Assembly: GCF_002858935.1 (NCBI RefSeq)
Contig: NZ_PJRT01000009.1
Span: 412,649 to 476,648 of the forward strand
Source of the DNA: Pantoea endophytica
GTDB taxonomy: Bacteria > Pseudomonadota > Gammaproteobacteria > Enterobacterales > Enterobacteriaceae
Direction: 5' to 3'
Length of the DNA: 64,000 nt
Shown here piece by piece: positions 43,797 to 53,433 of this stretch (within the stretch, counting starts at the first letter, position 1; each line of letters begins with the position of its first letter). The position numbers and the translations under genes are program-made. Below the pieces are notes generated by a model. That model saw only the letters and a program-made list of their open reading frames with translations. It was not told the origin of the DNA and ran no database searches.

Positions 43797-44456
43797 ATGC
43801 GTGTGCTGCTGGTAGAAGATGACGAAATGATTGGCGCCAATCTGCAGCAAGCGCTGGAAGCAGCAGGTTGGTCGGTGGATTGGGTACGCGACGGCGTGTA
43901 TGCCAGCAATGCCTGGGCTGAAGGCGGCTATACCTGCGTGTTACTGGATCTGGGCTTGCCGCGTGAAGATGGCCTGCAGGTGCTGCGTCGTGCGCGCACG
44001 CGCGGTGACATGACGCCGGTGCTGGTGCTCACCGCCCGCGATACCGTGCAGCAACGTATTCAGGGATTGGACAGCGGCGCTGACGACTATTTGCTGAAAC
44101 CCTTTGATCTGCAAGAAGTGCTGGCGCGTATGCGCGCCATTACCCGCCGTCGCCACGGTGCAGCAGATTCTCTGCTCGGCAGCGGCGATGTGCAGATCGA
44201 CATCATGACGCGCGAAGTGCTGTACAAAGGCCAGCGCGAACAGCTCACCGCACGCGAATATGCCCTGCTCTACGCCTTGCTGGAGCGGCCGGGCGCCATT
44301 CTTTCGCGCGAACAGTTAGAAAACCGCATTTACGGCTGGGGCGAAGAGGTCAGCAGCAACGCGGTGGATGTGCTGATCCACGGAATGCGTCGCAAACTGG
44401 ATAACGAAGTGATCCGCAACGTACGCGGACTTGGCTGGCGGGTACCGGCAATATGA
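43797..44456 (+). CDS. OmpR/PhoB-family response regulator, QseB/PmrA-like
   Basis: 219 residues. The receiver domain (1-115) has the acid pocket EDDE, the phospho-acceptor Asp51 in CVLLDLGLPREDG, Thr in LVLTARD and Lys in YLLKPFDLQEV. The DNA-binding winged helix (about 125-218) has LTAREYALLYALLERPGAIL and SNAVDVLIHGMRRKL. GGAGG lies 5 bases upstream of the ATG. Its end overlaps the sensor kinase start (ATGA). Closest in layout to QseB, PmrA and TctD-type regulators; the target genes are unknown. Confidence 0.93.
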   Translation: MRVLLVEDDEMIGANLQQALEAAGWSVDWVRDGVYASNAWAEGGYTCVLLDLGLPREDGLQVLRRARTRGDMTPVLVLTARDTVQQRIQGLDSGADDYLLKPFDLQEVLARMRAITRRRHGAADSLLGSGDVQIDIMTREVLYKGQREQLTAREYALLYALLERPGAILSREQLENRIYGWGEEVSSNAVDVLIHGMRRKLDNEVIRNVRGLGWRVPAI

Positions 44457-45811
44457 AACCTTTCACCTTTATGCGCTCGCTGCGTAACAAGCTGCTCGCC
44501 ACGCTGGTGATTCTGCATCTGGCGATGATTGGCGGCGTCACCTGGTATTTCTATCACTGCTACGGCGACATGATGGGCACCATGAAAGACGACCAGCTCG
44601 CCAAGATCGCCGATGCGTGGGCCAGCAGCCAACGTATGCCGGCCCTAATGCCGATGGTGATGCATGAAGAGAAACTGAAAAGCACCTATATCGTTCAGCT
44701 GTGGGACGAAAGCAATCATCTGCGCGCCAGCTCCTGGCCGGGCCTGCATGCGCCATTGCAGCTGAAAAAAGGCTGGACCGATTTGAAAGTCGGAGACTGT
44801 GGTGACGACTGCGAATGGCGTGTTTACACGCGACCCGGCGAGCTGGGCAGTGAAATTGGCAACATTCAGGTGCTACACAATATCGGCTACATGAAAAGTA
44901 TCATGGTCAAGCGAGCGCTCTCCGCCATCATTCCGCTGGTGCTGATGATGCCGCTCTCACTGATTGTGATATGGCTGGTGGTGCGCGCTATTACGCGCGA
45001 TTTACGCGTGGCGTCGCGCCATATCGCAGCGCAGGAAACCCTGCATCCGCATAGCGTTTCACCTGATGGTTTACCGGATGAAGTGCTGCCGCTGGTGGCA
45101 GCTTACAACGCCTTGCTGGATCGACTGCGCGCGGCATGGTCATCGCAGCGCCAGTTCCTTGAAGATGCGGCGCATGAGCTGCGCACGCCGGTCACCGCCG
45201 TGACCTTGCAGCTGGAGAATCTGCGGCAACATATTCAACCCGGTGAAGCCAGCCGCCAGTTTGACCAGCTGGAAGCGGGCGTGACGCGCACGCGCCATCT
45301 GGTGACGCAGCTGCTGAATATCTCGCGTCAGGAAGATCAATCGGTGGTCGCCACAGTGGAAAACATCGAACTGGACGACCTGCTAAAAGAGAGCATTGAG
45401 CAGCTGATGGTGGTGGCGGATAAGCGCGGCATCGATATCGGCTTCAACGGCACCACACACTATCGTCTGCACGCCAGCCGCTCCGATCTGCGCAGCCTGT
45501 TCGATAACCTGATTGGCAATGCGATGCTGCATACGCCAGAAGGCAGTTTGGTCGATGTGCTGCTGCATCGCGTCGGCAATCACACCGTGGTGGATATCGT
45601 CGATAACGGTCCCGGCATGGCCGAATCCTTTATCGAGCGCGCCTTTGACCGCTTCACCCGTTCGCCGGATGTGCAGGCGCAAGGCAGCGGACTGGGCTTG
45701 TCGATTGTGCGCAGCGTAGCGCAGAAACATCAGATGCAGGTTGCGCTATCGAACCGCCACGATCCGCATGGCCAGATTGCCGGCCTGCAGGTGCGCGTGA
45801 CATTGCCATAA
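44453..45811 (+). CDS. Sensor histidine kinase, QseC/PmrB-like
   Basis: 452 residues. Membrane helices are near 12-35 and 155-178, flanking a periplasmic sensor of about 120 residues with two cysteines (VGDCGDDCEW, 113-122) that could form a disulphide. HAMP linker, then the H-box FLEDAAHELRTPVTAV with His241, N-box LFDNLIGNAMLHTPEG, G1 VDNGPGM, F-box FDRFTRS and G2 GSGLGLSIV. It phosphorylates the regulator encoded just upstream. The signal is not known; relatives sense iron, catecholamines or tricarboxylates. Confidence 0.93.
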   Translation: MKPFTFMRSLRNKLLATLVILHLAMIGGVTWYFYHCYGDMMGTMKDDQLAKIADAWASSQRMPALMPMVMHEEKLKSTYIVQLWDESNHLRASSWPGLHAPLQLKKGWTDLKVGDCGDDCEWRVYTRPGELGSEIGNIQVLHNIGYMKSIMVKRALSAIIPLVLMMPLSLIVIWLVVRAITRDLRVASRHIAAQETLHPHSVSPDGLPDEVLPLVAAYNALLDRLRAAWSSQRQFLEDAAHELRTPVTAVTLQLENLRQHIQPGEASRQFDQLEAGVTRTRHLVTQLLNISRQEDQSVVATVENIELDDLLKESIEQLMVVADKRGIDIGFNGTTHYRLHASRSDLRSLFDNLIGNAMLHTPEGSLVDVLLHRVGNHTVVDIVDNGPGMAESFIERAFDRFTRSPDVQAQGSGLGLSIVRSVAQKHQMQVALSNRHDPHGQIAGLQVRVTLP

Positions 45812-45822
45812 ACTTCACCGTG

Positions 45823-45902
45823 CCGTAGCGGCGTAATTTATTGCGCAAAGTTGCTGTGGGCACGGTGCGACATCAAAACAACGCGATAAATCGCGCCGCG
45901 AC
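45823..45902. repeat. GTAGCGGCG palindromic repeat, divergent copy C
   Basis: CGTAGCGGCGTAATTTATTG is inverted to GCGATAAATCGCGCCGCGAC across a 38-base unrelated spacer. It lies just after the sensor kinase stop. Confidence 0.7.
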
Positions 45903-45982
45903 ATCCCTTTCCTATATCAAACACGTTTCCTGCTGTACGCGACACGTAAACGGTTGCGGGGTTCCGTTCGCTACACGGGTTT

Positions 45983-46002
45983 AATGTGATAGCGATCACA
46001 TT
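45983..46002 (+). promoter_or_regulatory. CRP-cAMP binding site upstream of tsx
   Basis: AATGTGATAGCGATCACATT is a fully symmetric match to the CRP consensus (TGTGA-N6-TCACA). It is followed by TTGACA at 46029-46034 with TATTTT (46050-46055) after a short spacer. Known tsx control in E. coli includes CRP/CytR and DeoR; the spacing here suits CRP activation from about -70. Confidence 0.88.
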
Positions 46003-46199
46003 TTCAGTGAATCAAACTGCAACACTTTTTGACAAACGTGACCAAAATCTATTTTCTATGCCTCTGTTACAGGCACATTACGCAAGCTTGAAAATCTGGC
46101 GATGCAGACCGGATACGACAACTCACTGCCCATCCCCTGGGATCAATTTCACCCGATCGCGGCGACGGCCCGGCGATCAAAAGCATGTGGTTAACAATA

Positions 46200-47066
46200 A
46201 TGAAATATAAAGCGTTGATAGCAGGGGCCTTATTGGCCAGCAGCTGGACTGGTGCGGCACAAGCAGCAGACAGCGATCCGCAGTACGTTTCTGACTGGTG
46301 GCATCAGAGCGTGAACGTGGTGGGCAGCTACCACACCCGTTTTGGACCCCAGTTCAACAACGACGTGTACCTGGAATATGAAGCCTTTGCCAAAAAGGAT
46401 TGGTTCGATTTCTATGGTTACCTCGATCTGACCAACTTCTTCGGCGTGGGCAACAGCAACGCTAACGGCGTGTTCGACCACGGTTCGCCGATGTTCATGG
46501 AAATCGAGCCACGTTTCTCCATCGATAAGCTGACCGGCACCGATCTCTCTTTTGGTCCGTTTAAAGAGTGGTACTTCGCTAATAACTACATCTATGACAT
46601 GGGTCGCAACAGCGATAACCGTCAGAACACCTGGTACATGGGTCTTGGCACCGACATCGATACGCACAGCGATATCGGCCTGTCGCTGAACGTTTACGCT
46701 AAATACCAGTGGGAAAACTACGGTGCGGCGAACGAAAACAGCTGGGATGGTTATCGCTTTAAGGTGAAATACTTTGTGCCGATTACCGATCTGTGGGGCG
46801 GCAAGCTGAGCTATATCGGCTTCACCAACTTCGACTGGGGTTCAGATCTGCGTGATAAGTCCGATCGTTCACGCACCAGCAACTCGATTGCGTCCAGCCA
46901 CATTCTGTCGCTGAACTACGATCACTGGCATGTTTCTACTGTGGCGCGTTATTTCCACAACGGCGGCCAGTGGGCTGACGGCCAGGAGCTGAACTTCGGT
47001 AACGGCCCGTTTGAAGTGAAATCAACCGGTTGGGGTTACTATTTGGTGGTGGGTTACAACTTCTAA
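46200..47066 (+). CDS. tsx: Nucleoside-specific outer membrane channel Tsx
   Basis: 288 residues. The signal peptide ([20 protein letters not shown], cleaved after QA) is followed by a 12-stranded barrel nearly identical in pattern to E. coli Tsx: [74 protein letters not shown] and the C-terminal VGYNF ending in phenylalanine for barrel assembly. It lets nucleosides across the outer membrane. The ribosome site before 46200 is weak. A perfect CRP site lies about 200 bases upstream. Confidence 0.97.
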   Translation: MKYKALIAGALLASSWTGAAQAADSDPQYVSDWWHQSVNVVGSYHTRFGPQFNNDVYLEYEAFAKKDWFDFYGYLDLTNFFGVGNSNANGVFDHGSPMFMEIEPRFSIDKLTGTDLSFGPFKEWYFANNYIYDMGRNSDNRQNTWYMGLGTDIDTHSDIGLSLNVYAKYQWENYGAANENSWDGYRFKVKYFVPITDLWGGKLSYIGFTNFDWGSDLRDKSDRSRTSNSIASSHILSLNYDHWHVSTVARYFHNGGQWADGQELNFGNGPFEVKSTGWGYYLVVGYNF

Positions 47067-47077
47067 GTTGTTGGTTT

Positions 47078-47214
47078 CCCTCACCCCGGCCCTCTCCCGC
47101 AAGCGGGCGAGGGAGTAAATAGGCTCGATCGGTTCCCTTTCCCACCCGTGGGAGAGGAAATAATTCGCTTGATCGGTTCCCTCTCCCACCTGTGGGAGAG
47201 GGTTAGGGTGAGGG
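47078..47214. repeat. CCCTCACCC...GGGTGAGGG dispersed repeat, copy 3
   Basis: CCCTCACCCCGGCCCTCTCC and GAGAGGGTTAGGGTGAGGG are the outer arms. Inside are two degenerate repeats with GATCGGTTCCCT and CCCAC..GTGGGAGAGG hairpins. It lies 11 bases after the tsx stop and probably provides its terminator. Confidence 0.8.
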
Positions 47215-47232
47215 CCAGCGCGCACCCTCTAC

Positions 47233-47664
47233 TCAAATCTGCGGCTTATACGCATTCACCATCCACGGCACGCCGAACTTATCGGTCAACATGCCAAAGC
47301 CATTAGCCCAAAACGTCGGTGCCCAGCTTTTCGTCACCTCACCGCCCGCTGACAACGCATCAAACCAACGCTTGCCTTGCGCTTCATCCGGCGTGGATAA
47401 ACTCACGGCAAAACCGCCATACGCCGCCTGCGGTGCGCCGTCACTCATCATCAATTCACCCTGCCCGATACGCAGATGGGCATGCATGATCTGCTCCGGC
47501 GAAAAGCTCACGCCCGAGATACAACCTTCATCCTCCACCGGCGTTTCATCCGGCATATCGCCATAGGTCATCTTGAACAGCAGCTCGCCGTCGGTGGCAT
47601 CGAGGTAGAAGGCAATCGCCTCTTCGCAGCGACCGCTGTAAAACACATACGGGGTAACTTGCAT
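47233..47664 (-). CDS. VOC-family protein, PhnB/YjdN-like
   Basis: 143 residues of the glyoxalase/bleomycin-resistance (VOC) fold: VTPYVFYSGRCEEAIAFYLD, MTYGDMPDETPVEDEGCISG, HAHLRIGQGELMMSD and the closing FGMLTDKFGVPWMVNAY. This matches the PhnB-like group, whose members lack a proven enzymatic role in most cases. Metal-binding residues are only partly kept. It stands alone between tsx and abgR. Confidence 0.88.
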   Translation of the reverse strand: MQVTPYVFYSGRCEEAIAFYLDATDGELLFKMTYGDMPDETPVEDEGCISGVSFSPEQIMHAHLRIGQGELMMSDGAPQAAYGGFAVSLSTPDEAQGKRWFDALSAGGEVTKSWAPTFWANGFGMLTDKFGVPWMVNAYKPQI

Positions 47665-47742
47665 GGTCTGTTCTCCATAAAGGGAATGTCCACTGCAAGT
47701 GTAGTGCGCATTATTTAATCGGTTGCGAGCCGGGCCGCACTC

Positions 47743-48645
47743 TTACCTTTGCTGACAGTAGCGCCGGAACAGCTGCGCCATATAGGCACTCATCGGCGTC
47801 AACGCGGTGTCTTTGCGCTGAATAAGATAGAAAGTGGCTTTCGGTAAAGGTTCGTCGAGAACGAGAGAAATCAGCTGGCCGCCGTGCGTTGGATCTTCAA
47901 TCACGTCGCGCGAAATAATGCTGACGAAATCGCTCTGCGCCACCAGGCTGGTGCAGGCCATAAAGGTCTCGCAGGTGACGACGATTTTCGGCGCCATGCC
48001 GCGCTCGCCAAACAGATCGTGTAGCAGCCGATAATAGCTCCCTTGCGGCGTCGGCATGGTCCAGTCGCAGTGCTGCAGCTCGGCCAGCGTGCGCGCATGC
48101 GCCATCGGATGCCCTTTGCGCATCACCACCTGATAATCGCGCTCCATCAGCCGTTCAAAAACTAACTCCTGATCGAGATGATTTTTATCGTAGGTATTGA
48201 TGGTGAAATCCAGCTCGCCCTGACGCAGTTCATGCACCATCGAAACCAGCTGACCTTCAACAATCCGCACCTTGACCAGCGGATATTCGCGATGAAACTG
48301 ATTGATCACCTGCGGCATGACGGTGCGCGCAATACTGCCACCCACGCCGATATTGACGCGCCCGCCGGCCAATCCCAGCCGCTGCTGAATATCTTCCTGC
48401 GCCACCCGCAACTCTTCCAGCACCAGGCTGGCATGCTTGAAAAAGTTATCACCGATATCAGTCAGCGTAACGCCCTGCTGTCGCCGCTCGAACAGGCGCG
48501 CGCCCAGCGCCAGCTCCAGTTCCTGGATCGCTTTGGTCAGCGCAGGCTGTGAAAGCCCGGACAAGCGGCTGGCGGCGCGGATGCTGCCCTGACGCGCCAC
48601 AGCAACAAAAGCGCGCAGCTGATGAAGTTTGAGGTTCGCAGACAT
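47743..48645 (-). CDS. abgR: LysR-family regulator AbgR
   Basis: 300 residues. The N-terminal winged helix LHQLRAFVAVARQGSIRAAS with SQPALTKAIQELELALGARL matches AbgR, as do VRIVEGQLVSMVHELRQGEL, DFTINTYDKN, CDWTMPTPQGSYYRLL and ATFYLIQRKDTALTPMSAYM. It is divergent from abgA with a 113-base gap, the usual arrangement for a LysR gene and its target. It probably activates abgABT when p-aminobenzoyl-glutamate or a related ligand is present. Confidence 0.92.
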   Translation of the reverse strand: MSANLKLHQLRAFVAVARQGSIRAASRLSGLSQPALTKAIQELELALGARLFERRQQGVTLTDIGDNFFKHASLVLEELRVAQEDIQQRLGLAGGRVNIGVGGSIARTVMPQVINQFHREYPLVKVRIVEGQLVSMVHELRQGELDFTINTYDKNHLDQELVFERLMERDYQVVMRKGHPMAHARTLAELQHCDWTMPTPQGSYYRLLHDLFGERGMAPKIVVTCETFMACTSLVAQSDFVSIISRDVIEDPTHGGQLISLVLDEPLPKATFYLIQRKDTALTPMSAYMAQLFRRYCQQR

Positions 48646-48758
48646 AGTTTGGTGATAACCGTTGTTTATCAGTAGCAAGATATTCGCATCTTATGCGCGG
48701 CAAAACCAATGTGTAGATTCGGATGAATGCATAAAAAACCAACACAAAGGAAATGCCG

Positions 48759-50072
48759 ATGAAAACCCTTTCTGACCTCGTCAACGCGCGCATCCCACAG
48801 ATGCAGGCCTGGCGACGCGATCTGCACCACTTTGCCGAATCGGGCTGGCTGGAGTTCCGCACCGCCACACTGGTGGCAGAAGAGCTGCATCGTCTTGGTT
48901 ATCAACTCAAGCTGGGCCGCGAGGTGATCGATGCCGATTCGCGCATGGGATTGCCCTCTGATGAAGTGCTGGCGCAGCAGGAAGCGCGCGCGCTGGAACA
49001 AGGCGCGCTGCCGCAGTGGATTAAACACTTCTCCGGCGGATTTTGTGGCGTGGTCGCTACACTGGAAACCGGTCGTCCCGGCCCGGTAATGGGTTTCCGC
49101 GTGGATATGGATGCGCTCGATCAGAACGAAAGCCACGCCGCCGATCATCTGCCAACGCGCGAAGGCTTTGCCTCCTGCAATCCCGGCATGATGCACGCCT
49201 GCGGTCACGACGGCCACACCACCATCGGTTTGGCGCTGGCGGGCGTGTTGATGGAGATGAAAGCGCAGCTGAGCGGCACCATCAAAATCATTTTCCAGCC
49301 AGCGGAAGAAGGCGTACGCGGTGCGAAGGCGATGGTGGCCGCTGGCGTGGTGGATGATGTCGATCTGTTCACCGCCATTCATCTTGGTACCGGCGTGCCC
49401 GCCGGCGAAATCGTTTGTGGCAGCGACAGCTTCCTCGCCACCACCAAACTCGACGTCAGTTTCACCGGCGTCGGCGCGCACGCCGGCGGCAAACCAGAAG
49501 AGGGCCGCAACGCCCTGCTGGCGGCGGCGCAGGCCACGCTGGCGCTGCACAACCTGCCGCAGCACAGCGGCGGTGTGGCGCGCGTCAACGTCGGCGTATT
49601 GCAGGCCGGAACCGGACGCAACGTGGTGCCCGACTGCGCGCTGATGAAGGTGGAAACGCGCGGCGTCAGCAACCAGGTTAACGATGATATCTATCAGCAG
49701 GCGCTGCGCGTGATTGGCGGTGCGGCAGCAATGTACGGCGTGGAATATGAGGTCAAGCTGATGGGCGGCGCGCGCAGCTGCACGCCGAGCCCGCCGTGGG
49801 TGGCGTTCATCCACCAGCAGGCCGAGGCGCTGGGCATTTTCACCTCAGTGGTCGATACGAAACAGCAGGCGGCGGGCTCGGAAGATGCCACTTACATGCT
49901 GGAACGCGTGCAGCAGCGCGGCGGCCAATCCTCCTACGTGATTTTCGGCTGCGATCTGGCGGCGGGCCATCACAACGCGAAGTTCGATTTTGACGAAGCG
50001 ATCATGGCGACCGCGGTGCAAACGCTGGCGACGCTGGCCCTTAATCACGCACAGTTTGGAGGCCAGCGATGA
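48759..50072 (+). CDS. abgA: p-Aminobenzoyl-glutamate hydrolase subunit A
   Basis: 437 residues, an M20-family amidohydrolase. The metal-site motifs are visible: [49 protein letters not shown] and the late [13 protein letters not shown]. It is very close to E. coli AbgA. With AbgB it splits p-aminobenzoyl-glutamate, a folate breakdown product, into p-aminobenzoate and glutamate in the cytosol. ATG 48759 has AAGGA at the better distance; ATG 48753, two codons earlier, is the alternative. Overlaps abgB by four bases. Confidence 0.95.
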   Translation: MKTLSDLVNARIPQMQAWRRDLHHFAESGWLEFRTATLVAEELHRLGYQLKLGREVIDADSRMGLPSDEVLAQQEARALEQGALPQWIKHFSGGFCGVVATLETGRPGPVMGFRVDMDALDQNESHAADHLPTREGFASCNPGMMHACGHDGHTTIGLALAGVLMEMKAQLSGTIKIIFQPAEEGVRGAKAMVAAGVVDDVDLFTAIHLGTGVPAGEIVCGSDSFLATTKLDVSFTGVGAHAGGKPEEGRNALLAAAQATLALHNLPQHSGGVARVNVGVLQAGTGRNVVPDCALMKVETRGVSNQVNDDIYQQALRVIGGAAAMYGVEYEVKLMGGARSCTPSPPWVAFIHQQAEALGIFTSVVDTKQQAAGSEDATYMLERVQQRGGQSSYVIFGCDLAAGHHNAKFDFDEAIMATAVQTLATLALNHAQFGGQR

Positions 50073-51514
50073 GCCACAGCGAATTTATCGATCGCTACAT
50101 CAACCAAAACCAGCCGCGTTTTACCGCCCTCAGCGATGCCATCTGGGACGTACCGGAAACCCGTTTTGAAGAGACAAAGTCCTCCGCACTGCTGGCCGAT
50201 GCGCTGGAGCAAGAAGGTTTTCGCGTGGAGCGCGGCGTCGGCAACATCGATACCGCGTTTATCGCCAGCATTGGCAGCGGCAAACCGGTGATCGCCATTC
50301 TCGGCGAGTTCGATGCGCTGGCCGGTTTAAGCCAGCAATCGGGGTGCGCCACGCCACAGCCGCTGGTGGAAAACGGCAACGGCCACGGCTGCGGACACAA
50401 TCTGCTCGGCACCGCCGGTTTGGCCGCCGCTTTCGCCATCAAAGCCTGGTGGGCGCAACACGGCCAGCGCGGCACGCTGCGCTTTTACGGCTGTCCCGGC
50501 GAAGAAGGTGGCTCCGGCAAAACCTTTATGGTGCGCGAAGGCTTGTTCGACGATGTCGACGCGGCGGTGACCTGGCATCCCGAAGGTTTTAGCGGCATGT
50601 TCAACCTCAGCACGCTGGCCAATATTCAGGCCGCCTTCCGCTTTAAAGGCGTAGCGGCGCATGCGGCCAACTCACCGCATTTAGGGCGCAGCGCGCTGGA
50701 TGCGGTGACGCTGATGAACACCGGCGCCAACTTTCTACGCGAGCACATCGTGCAGGAAGCGCGTCTGCACTACGCGGTGACCAATGCCGGCGGCGTCTCC
50801 CCCAATGTGGTGCAAGCCGATGCCGAAGTGCTGTACCTGATTCGCGCGCCGCAGCTCGATCAAGCGCAGGATATCTATCAGCGCGTCATCAACATCGCCA
50901 AAGGCGCGGCGCTGATGACCGACACGCAGATGACGGTGCGCTTCGATAAAGCCTGCTCCAATTACGTGCCGAATCGCGCACTGGAAAGCGTGATGGAGCG
51001 CTATTTGCATCAGTTTGGTTTGCCTGACTACAGTCAAGCGGAACAGGCGTTTGCCGCCGAGATGCGATCCACGCTGAGCAAAGACGATCTGCGTAACGCG
51101 CGTCTCAATGCGGCGCGCACCGGCGGTGAAGCGGGCGTTGCCTGGGCAGCGGCGCTGGGCGACAAGATTTTGATGGATGAAGTGGCGCCCTATGCGGTGA
51201 CGCGCGAGATCCTTTACGGCTCAACCGACGTCGGCGATGTGAGTTGGGTGACGCCCACCGCGCAATGCTTTGCGCCCTGCTTCGCCTTCGGCACGCCGTT
51301 GCACACCTGGCAGCTGGTGGCGCAGGGCCGCACGTCCATTGCGCACAAAGGCATGTGTCTGGCCGCCAAAGTGATGGCCGCCACCGCGCTGACCTTGCTG
51401 CAGGATGACGCGGCGCTGGCGCGCTGCCGCGACGAGTTCCAGCGCGTACGCCGCGAGCAGCCTTACGTCTGCCCGATTCCAGCGGATGTCACACCGTCGA
51501 AGTTAACGTCCTAG
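50069..51514 (+). CDS. abgB: p-Aminobenzoyl-glutamate hydrolase subunit B
   Basis: 481 residues, the same length as E. coli AbgB, M20 family. Motifs are [59 protein letters not shown] and [18 protein letters not shown]. It forms the heteromeric hydrolase with AbgA. The ATGA overlap with abgA couples translation. The abgT gene follows after 209 bases containing a repeat. Confidence 0.95.
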   Translation: MSHSEFIDRYINQNQPRFTALSDAIWDVPETRFEETKSSALLADALEQEGFRVERGVGNIDTAFIASIGSGKPVIAILGEFDALAGLSQQSGCATPQPLVENGNGHGCGHNLLGTAGLAAAFAIKAWWAQHGQRGTLRFYGCPGEEGGSGKTFMVREGLFDDVDAAVTWHPEGFSGMFNLSTLANIQAAFRFKGVAAHAANSPHLGRSALDAVTLMNTGANFLREHIVQEARLHYAVTNAGGVSPNVVQADAEVLYLIRAPQLDQAQDIYQRVINIAKGAALMTDTQMTVRFDKACSNYVPNRALESVMERYLHQFGLPDYSQAEQAFAAEMRSTLSKDDLRNARLNAARTGGEAGVAWAAALGDKILMDEVAPYAVTREILYGSTDVGDVSWVTPTAQCFAPCFAFGTPLHTWQLVAQGRTSIAHKGMCLAAKVMAATALTLLQDDAALARCRDEFQRVRREQPYVCPIPADVTPSKLTS

Positions 51515-51525
51515 GATTTACCTCT

Positions 51526-51541
51526 CGCGTTTATAAACGCG
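51526..51541. repeat. Small perfect palindrome after abgB
   Basis: CGCGTTTATAAACGCG is a 16-base perfect palindrome, 11 bases after the abgB stop. It is followed by an A-run, not a T-run, so it is not a normal terminator for abgB. Confidence 0.55.
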
Positions 51542-51576
51542 GGCAAAAAAAATATAAAAACTAAAGCCCAAAATAA

Positions 51577-51675
51577 TTCGAGCTGCAGGAAGGCGGCAAG
51601 TGCGGGCATCCCCAGGAGCTTACTCAAGTAAGTGACTGGGGTGCACGCACGCAGCCAACGCACCTGCAGCTCGAA
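51577..51675. repeat. 99-bp inverted-repeat element between abgB and abgT
   Basis: TTCGAGCTGCAGG (51577-51589) and CCTGCAGCTCGAA (51663-51675) are perfect 13-bp terminal inverted repeats. Inside are GCATCCCCAG and CTGGGGTGC and an ACTCAAGTAAGT core, so the whole element can fold. It looks like a small non-coding dispersed element (MITE- or ERIC-like) of enterobacteria; only this copy is seen in the window. Confidence 0.75.
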
Positions 51676-51723
51676 GTATGAAGGGCTTGCAAACACAATA
51701 AGACGACTAACGAGGATTGATCT

Positions 51724-53244
51724 ATGGAAGCCACCACGGAGAACCGCAGCCCTGGAAAGCTGTTTAGCTGGATTGAACGCGTCGGCAACAAAGTGCCGAA
51801 CCCGTTTTTACTGTTCGTCTATTTGATTGTGGTGCTGATGGTGGCCACCGCCGTGCTCAGCAGCCTCGACGTGGCGGTGAAAAACCCGGCCAACGGCGAG
51901 CTGGTGCGGGTGAATAACCTGCTGAGCGTGGCAGGGATTCAATGGATCCTGCCCAATATCATCAAAAACTTCAGTGGCTTCACGCCGTTGGGATCGATTC
52001 TGGCGCTGGTGATTGGTGCTGGCCTGGCGGAAAAAGTCGGCCTGCTGCAGTCGCTGATGGTGAAGATGGCTTCGCGCGTGAGCCGTCGCTACGCCAGCTA
52101 CATGGTGCTGTTTATCGCCTTCTTCAGCCACATTTCGTCCGATGCCGCGCTGGTAGTAATGCCGCCGCTCGGCGCGCTGATCTTCCTCGCGGTGGGACGT
52201 CATCCGGTGGCGGGATTGATGGCGGCGATCGCGGGCGTGGCGTCCGGTTTTACCGCCAACCTGCTGATTGTCACCACCGACGTGCTGCTGTCCGGCATCA
52301 GTAGCGAAGCCGCCAAAGCGGTGAGCGACACCGTACACGTTAGCGTGATCGACAACTGGTACTTTATGGCCAGCTCGGTGATTGTGCTGACCATCGCCGG
52401 TGCGCTGCTAACCGATAAGTTTGTCGAGCCGCGCCTGCCCGCGTGGAACGGCGGCAATAGCGATCGTCTGCCGCCGCTCACCGCGCTGGAGAATCGCGGC
52501 CTGAAAGCCGCCGGCATCGCCGCGCTGGTGTTTATCGCGCTGATGGCGCTGCTGGTGGTGCCGGAACACGCGCCGCTGCGCAATCCGAAAACCGGCGGCA
52601 TTATTCCGTCGCCGTTTATTCAGGGCATTGTGCCAATCATCATCCTGTTCTTCTTTGTGGTGGCGATTGCCTATGGCGCGGTAACCAAGCAGATTCGACG
52701 CGCGGATGATATCCCGCAGCTGCTGGTGGATCCGATGAAGAGCATGGCGGGCTTTATTGTGATGGTGTTTCCACTGTCGCAGTTCGTGGCCTTCTTCAAC
52801 TGGAGCAACATGGGCAAGTTCATGGCCATCGGCCTGACCGATGTGCTGGAGAGCGCGGGCATCAGCGGCGCACCGGCGTTTATGGGCTTGATGTTCCTGT
52901 CGGCGTTCCTGTGCATGTTTATCGCCAGCGGCTCGGCGATCTGGTCGATTCTGGCGCCGGTATTTGTGCCGATGTTTATGCTGCTTGGCTTCCATCCGGC
53001 GTTTGCCCAGATGATCTTCCGCATCGCCGATTCTGCGGTGTTGCCGCTGGCACCGATGTCACCGTTCCTGCCGCTGTTCCTCGGCTTCCTGCAGCGCTAT
53101 CAAAAAGATGCGCAACTGGGCACCTATTACGTGCTGATCTTCCCCTATCCGCTGGTGTTCTTCACCACCTGGATTGTGCTGCTGCTGGCGTGGTATGCGC
53201 TGGGTTTACCGATCGGTCCCGGCGTCTACCCAAGCCTGCACTAA
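51724..53244 (+). CDS. abgT: p-Aminobenzoyl-glutamate transporter AbgT
   Basis: 506 residues (E. coli AbgT has 508) with about 12 membrane segments plus hairpins. Typical stretches are FSWIERVGNKVPNPFLLFVY, FSHISSDAALVVMPPLGALI, VASGFTANLLIVTTDVLLSG and MSPFLPLFLGFLQRYQKDAQ. It imports p-aminobenzoyl-glutamate (some relatives export sulfonamides). AGGA precedes the ATG. It completes the abg operon. Confidence 0.96.
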   Translation: MEATTENRSPGKLFSWIERVGNKVPNPFLLFVYLIVVLMVATAVLSSLDVAVKNPANGELVRVNNLLSVAGIQWILPNIIKNFSGFTPLGSILALVIGAGLAEKVGLLQSLMVKMASRVSRRYASYMVLFIAFFSHISSDAALVVMPPLGALIFLAVGRHPVAGLMAAIAGVASGFTANLLIVTTDVLLSGISSEAAKAVSDTVHVSVIDNWYFMASSVIVLTIAGALLTDKFVEPRLPAWNGGNSDRLPPLTALENRGLKAAGIAALVFIALMALLVVPEHAPLRNPKTGGIIPSPFIQGIVPIIILFFFVVAIAYGAVTKQIRRADDIPQLLVDPMKSMAGFIVMVFPLSQFVAFFNWSNMGKFMAIGLTDVLESAGISGAPAFMGLMFLSAFLCMFIASGSAIWSILAPVFVPMFMLLGFHPAFAQMIFRIADSAVLPLAPMSPFLPLFLGFLQRYQKDAQLGTYYVLIFPYPLVFFTTWIVLLLAWYALGLPIGPGVYPSLH

Positions 53245-53433
53245 GCCTGCGCCACGGATGGCGATCACTTTTCTGTGAACTGCAACGTATGTTGCCAAAA
53301 TGTCACCGTCCCGCCTCTCGGCAACTCTCAGCGAATTTATTATCCTGCTATTCCTTCGCTTGCTAACGGTTAATTATTTTTAAAACCATCTCAGCCGTCA
53401 GCGGGTTCTGCAAACACCGAGGTATACATAATA

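Noticed and set aside
52408..52995. Long antisense frames inside abgT, abgA and the MFS gene
   Set aside because: High-G+C antisense frames rich in His/Arg/Gln, typical shadows of membrane-protein genes.
47743..53244. abg cluster as part of a new system
   Set aside because: Order and sequence match the well-known abgR-abgABT folate-breakdown system.
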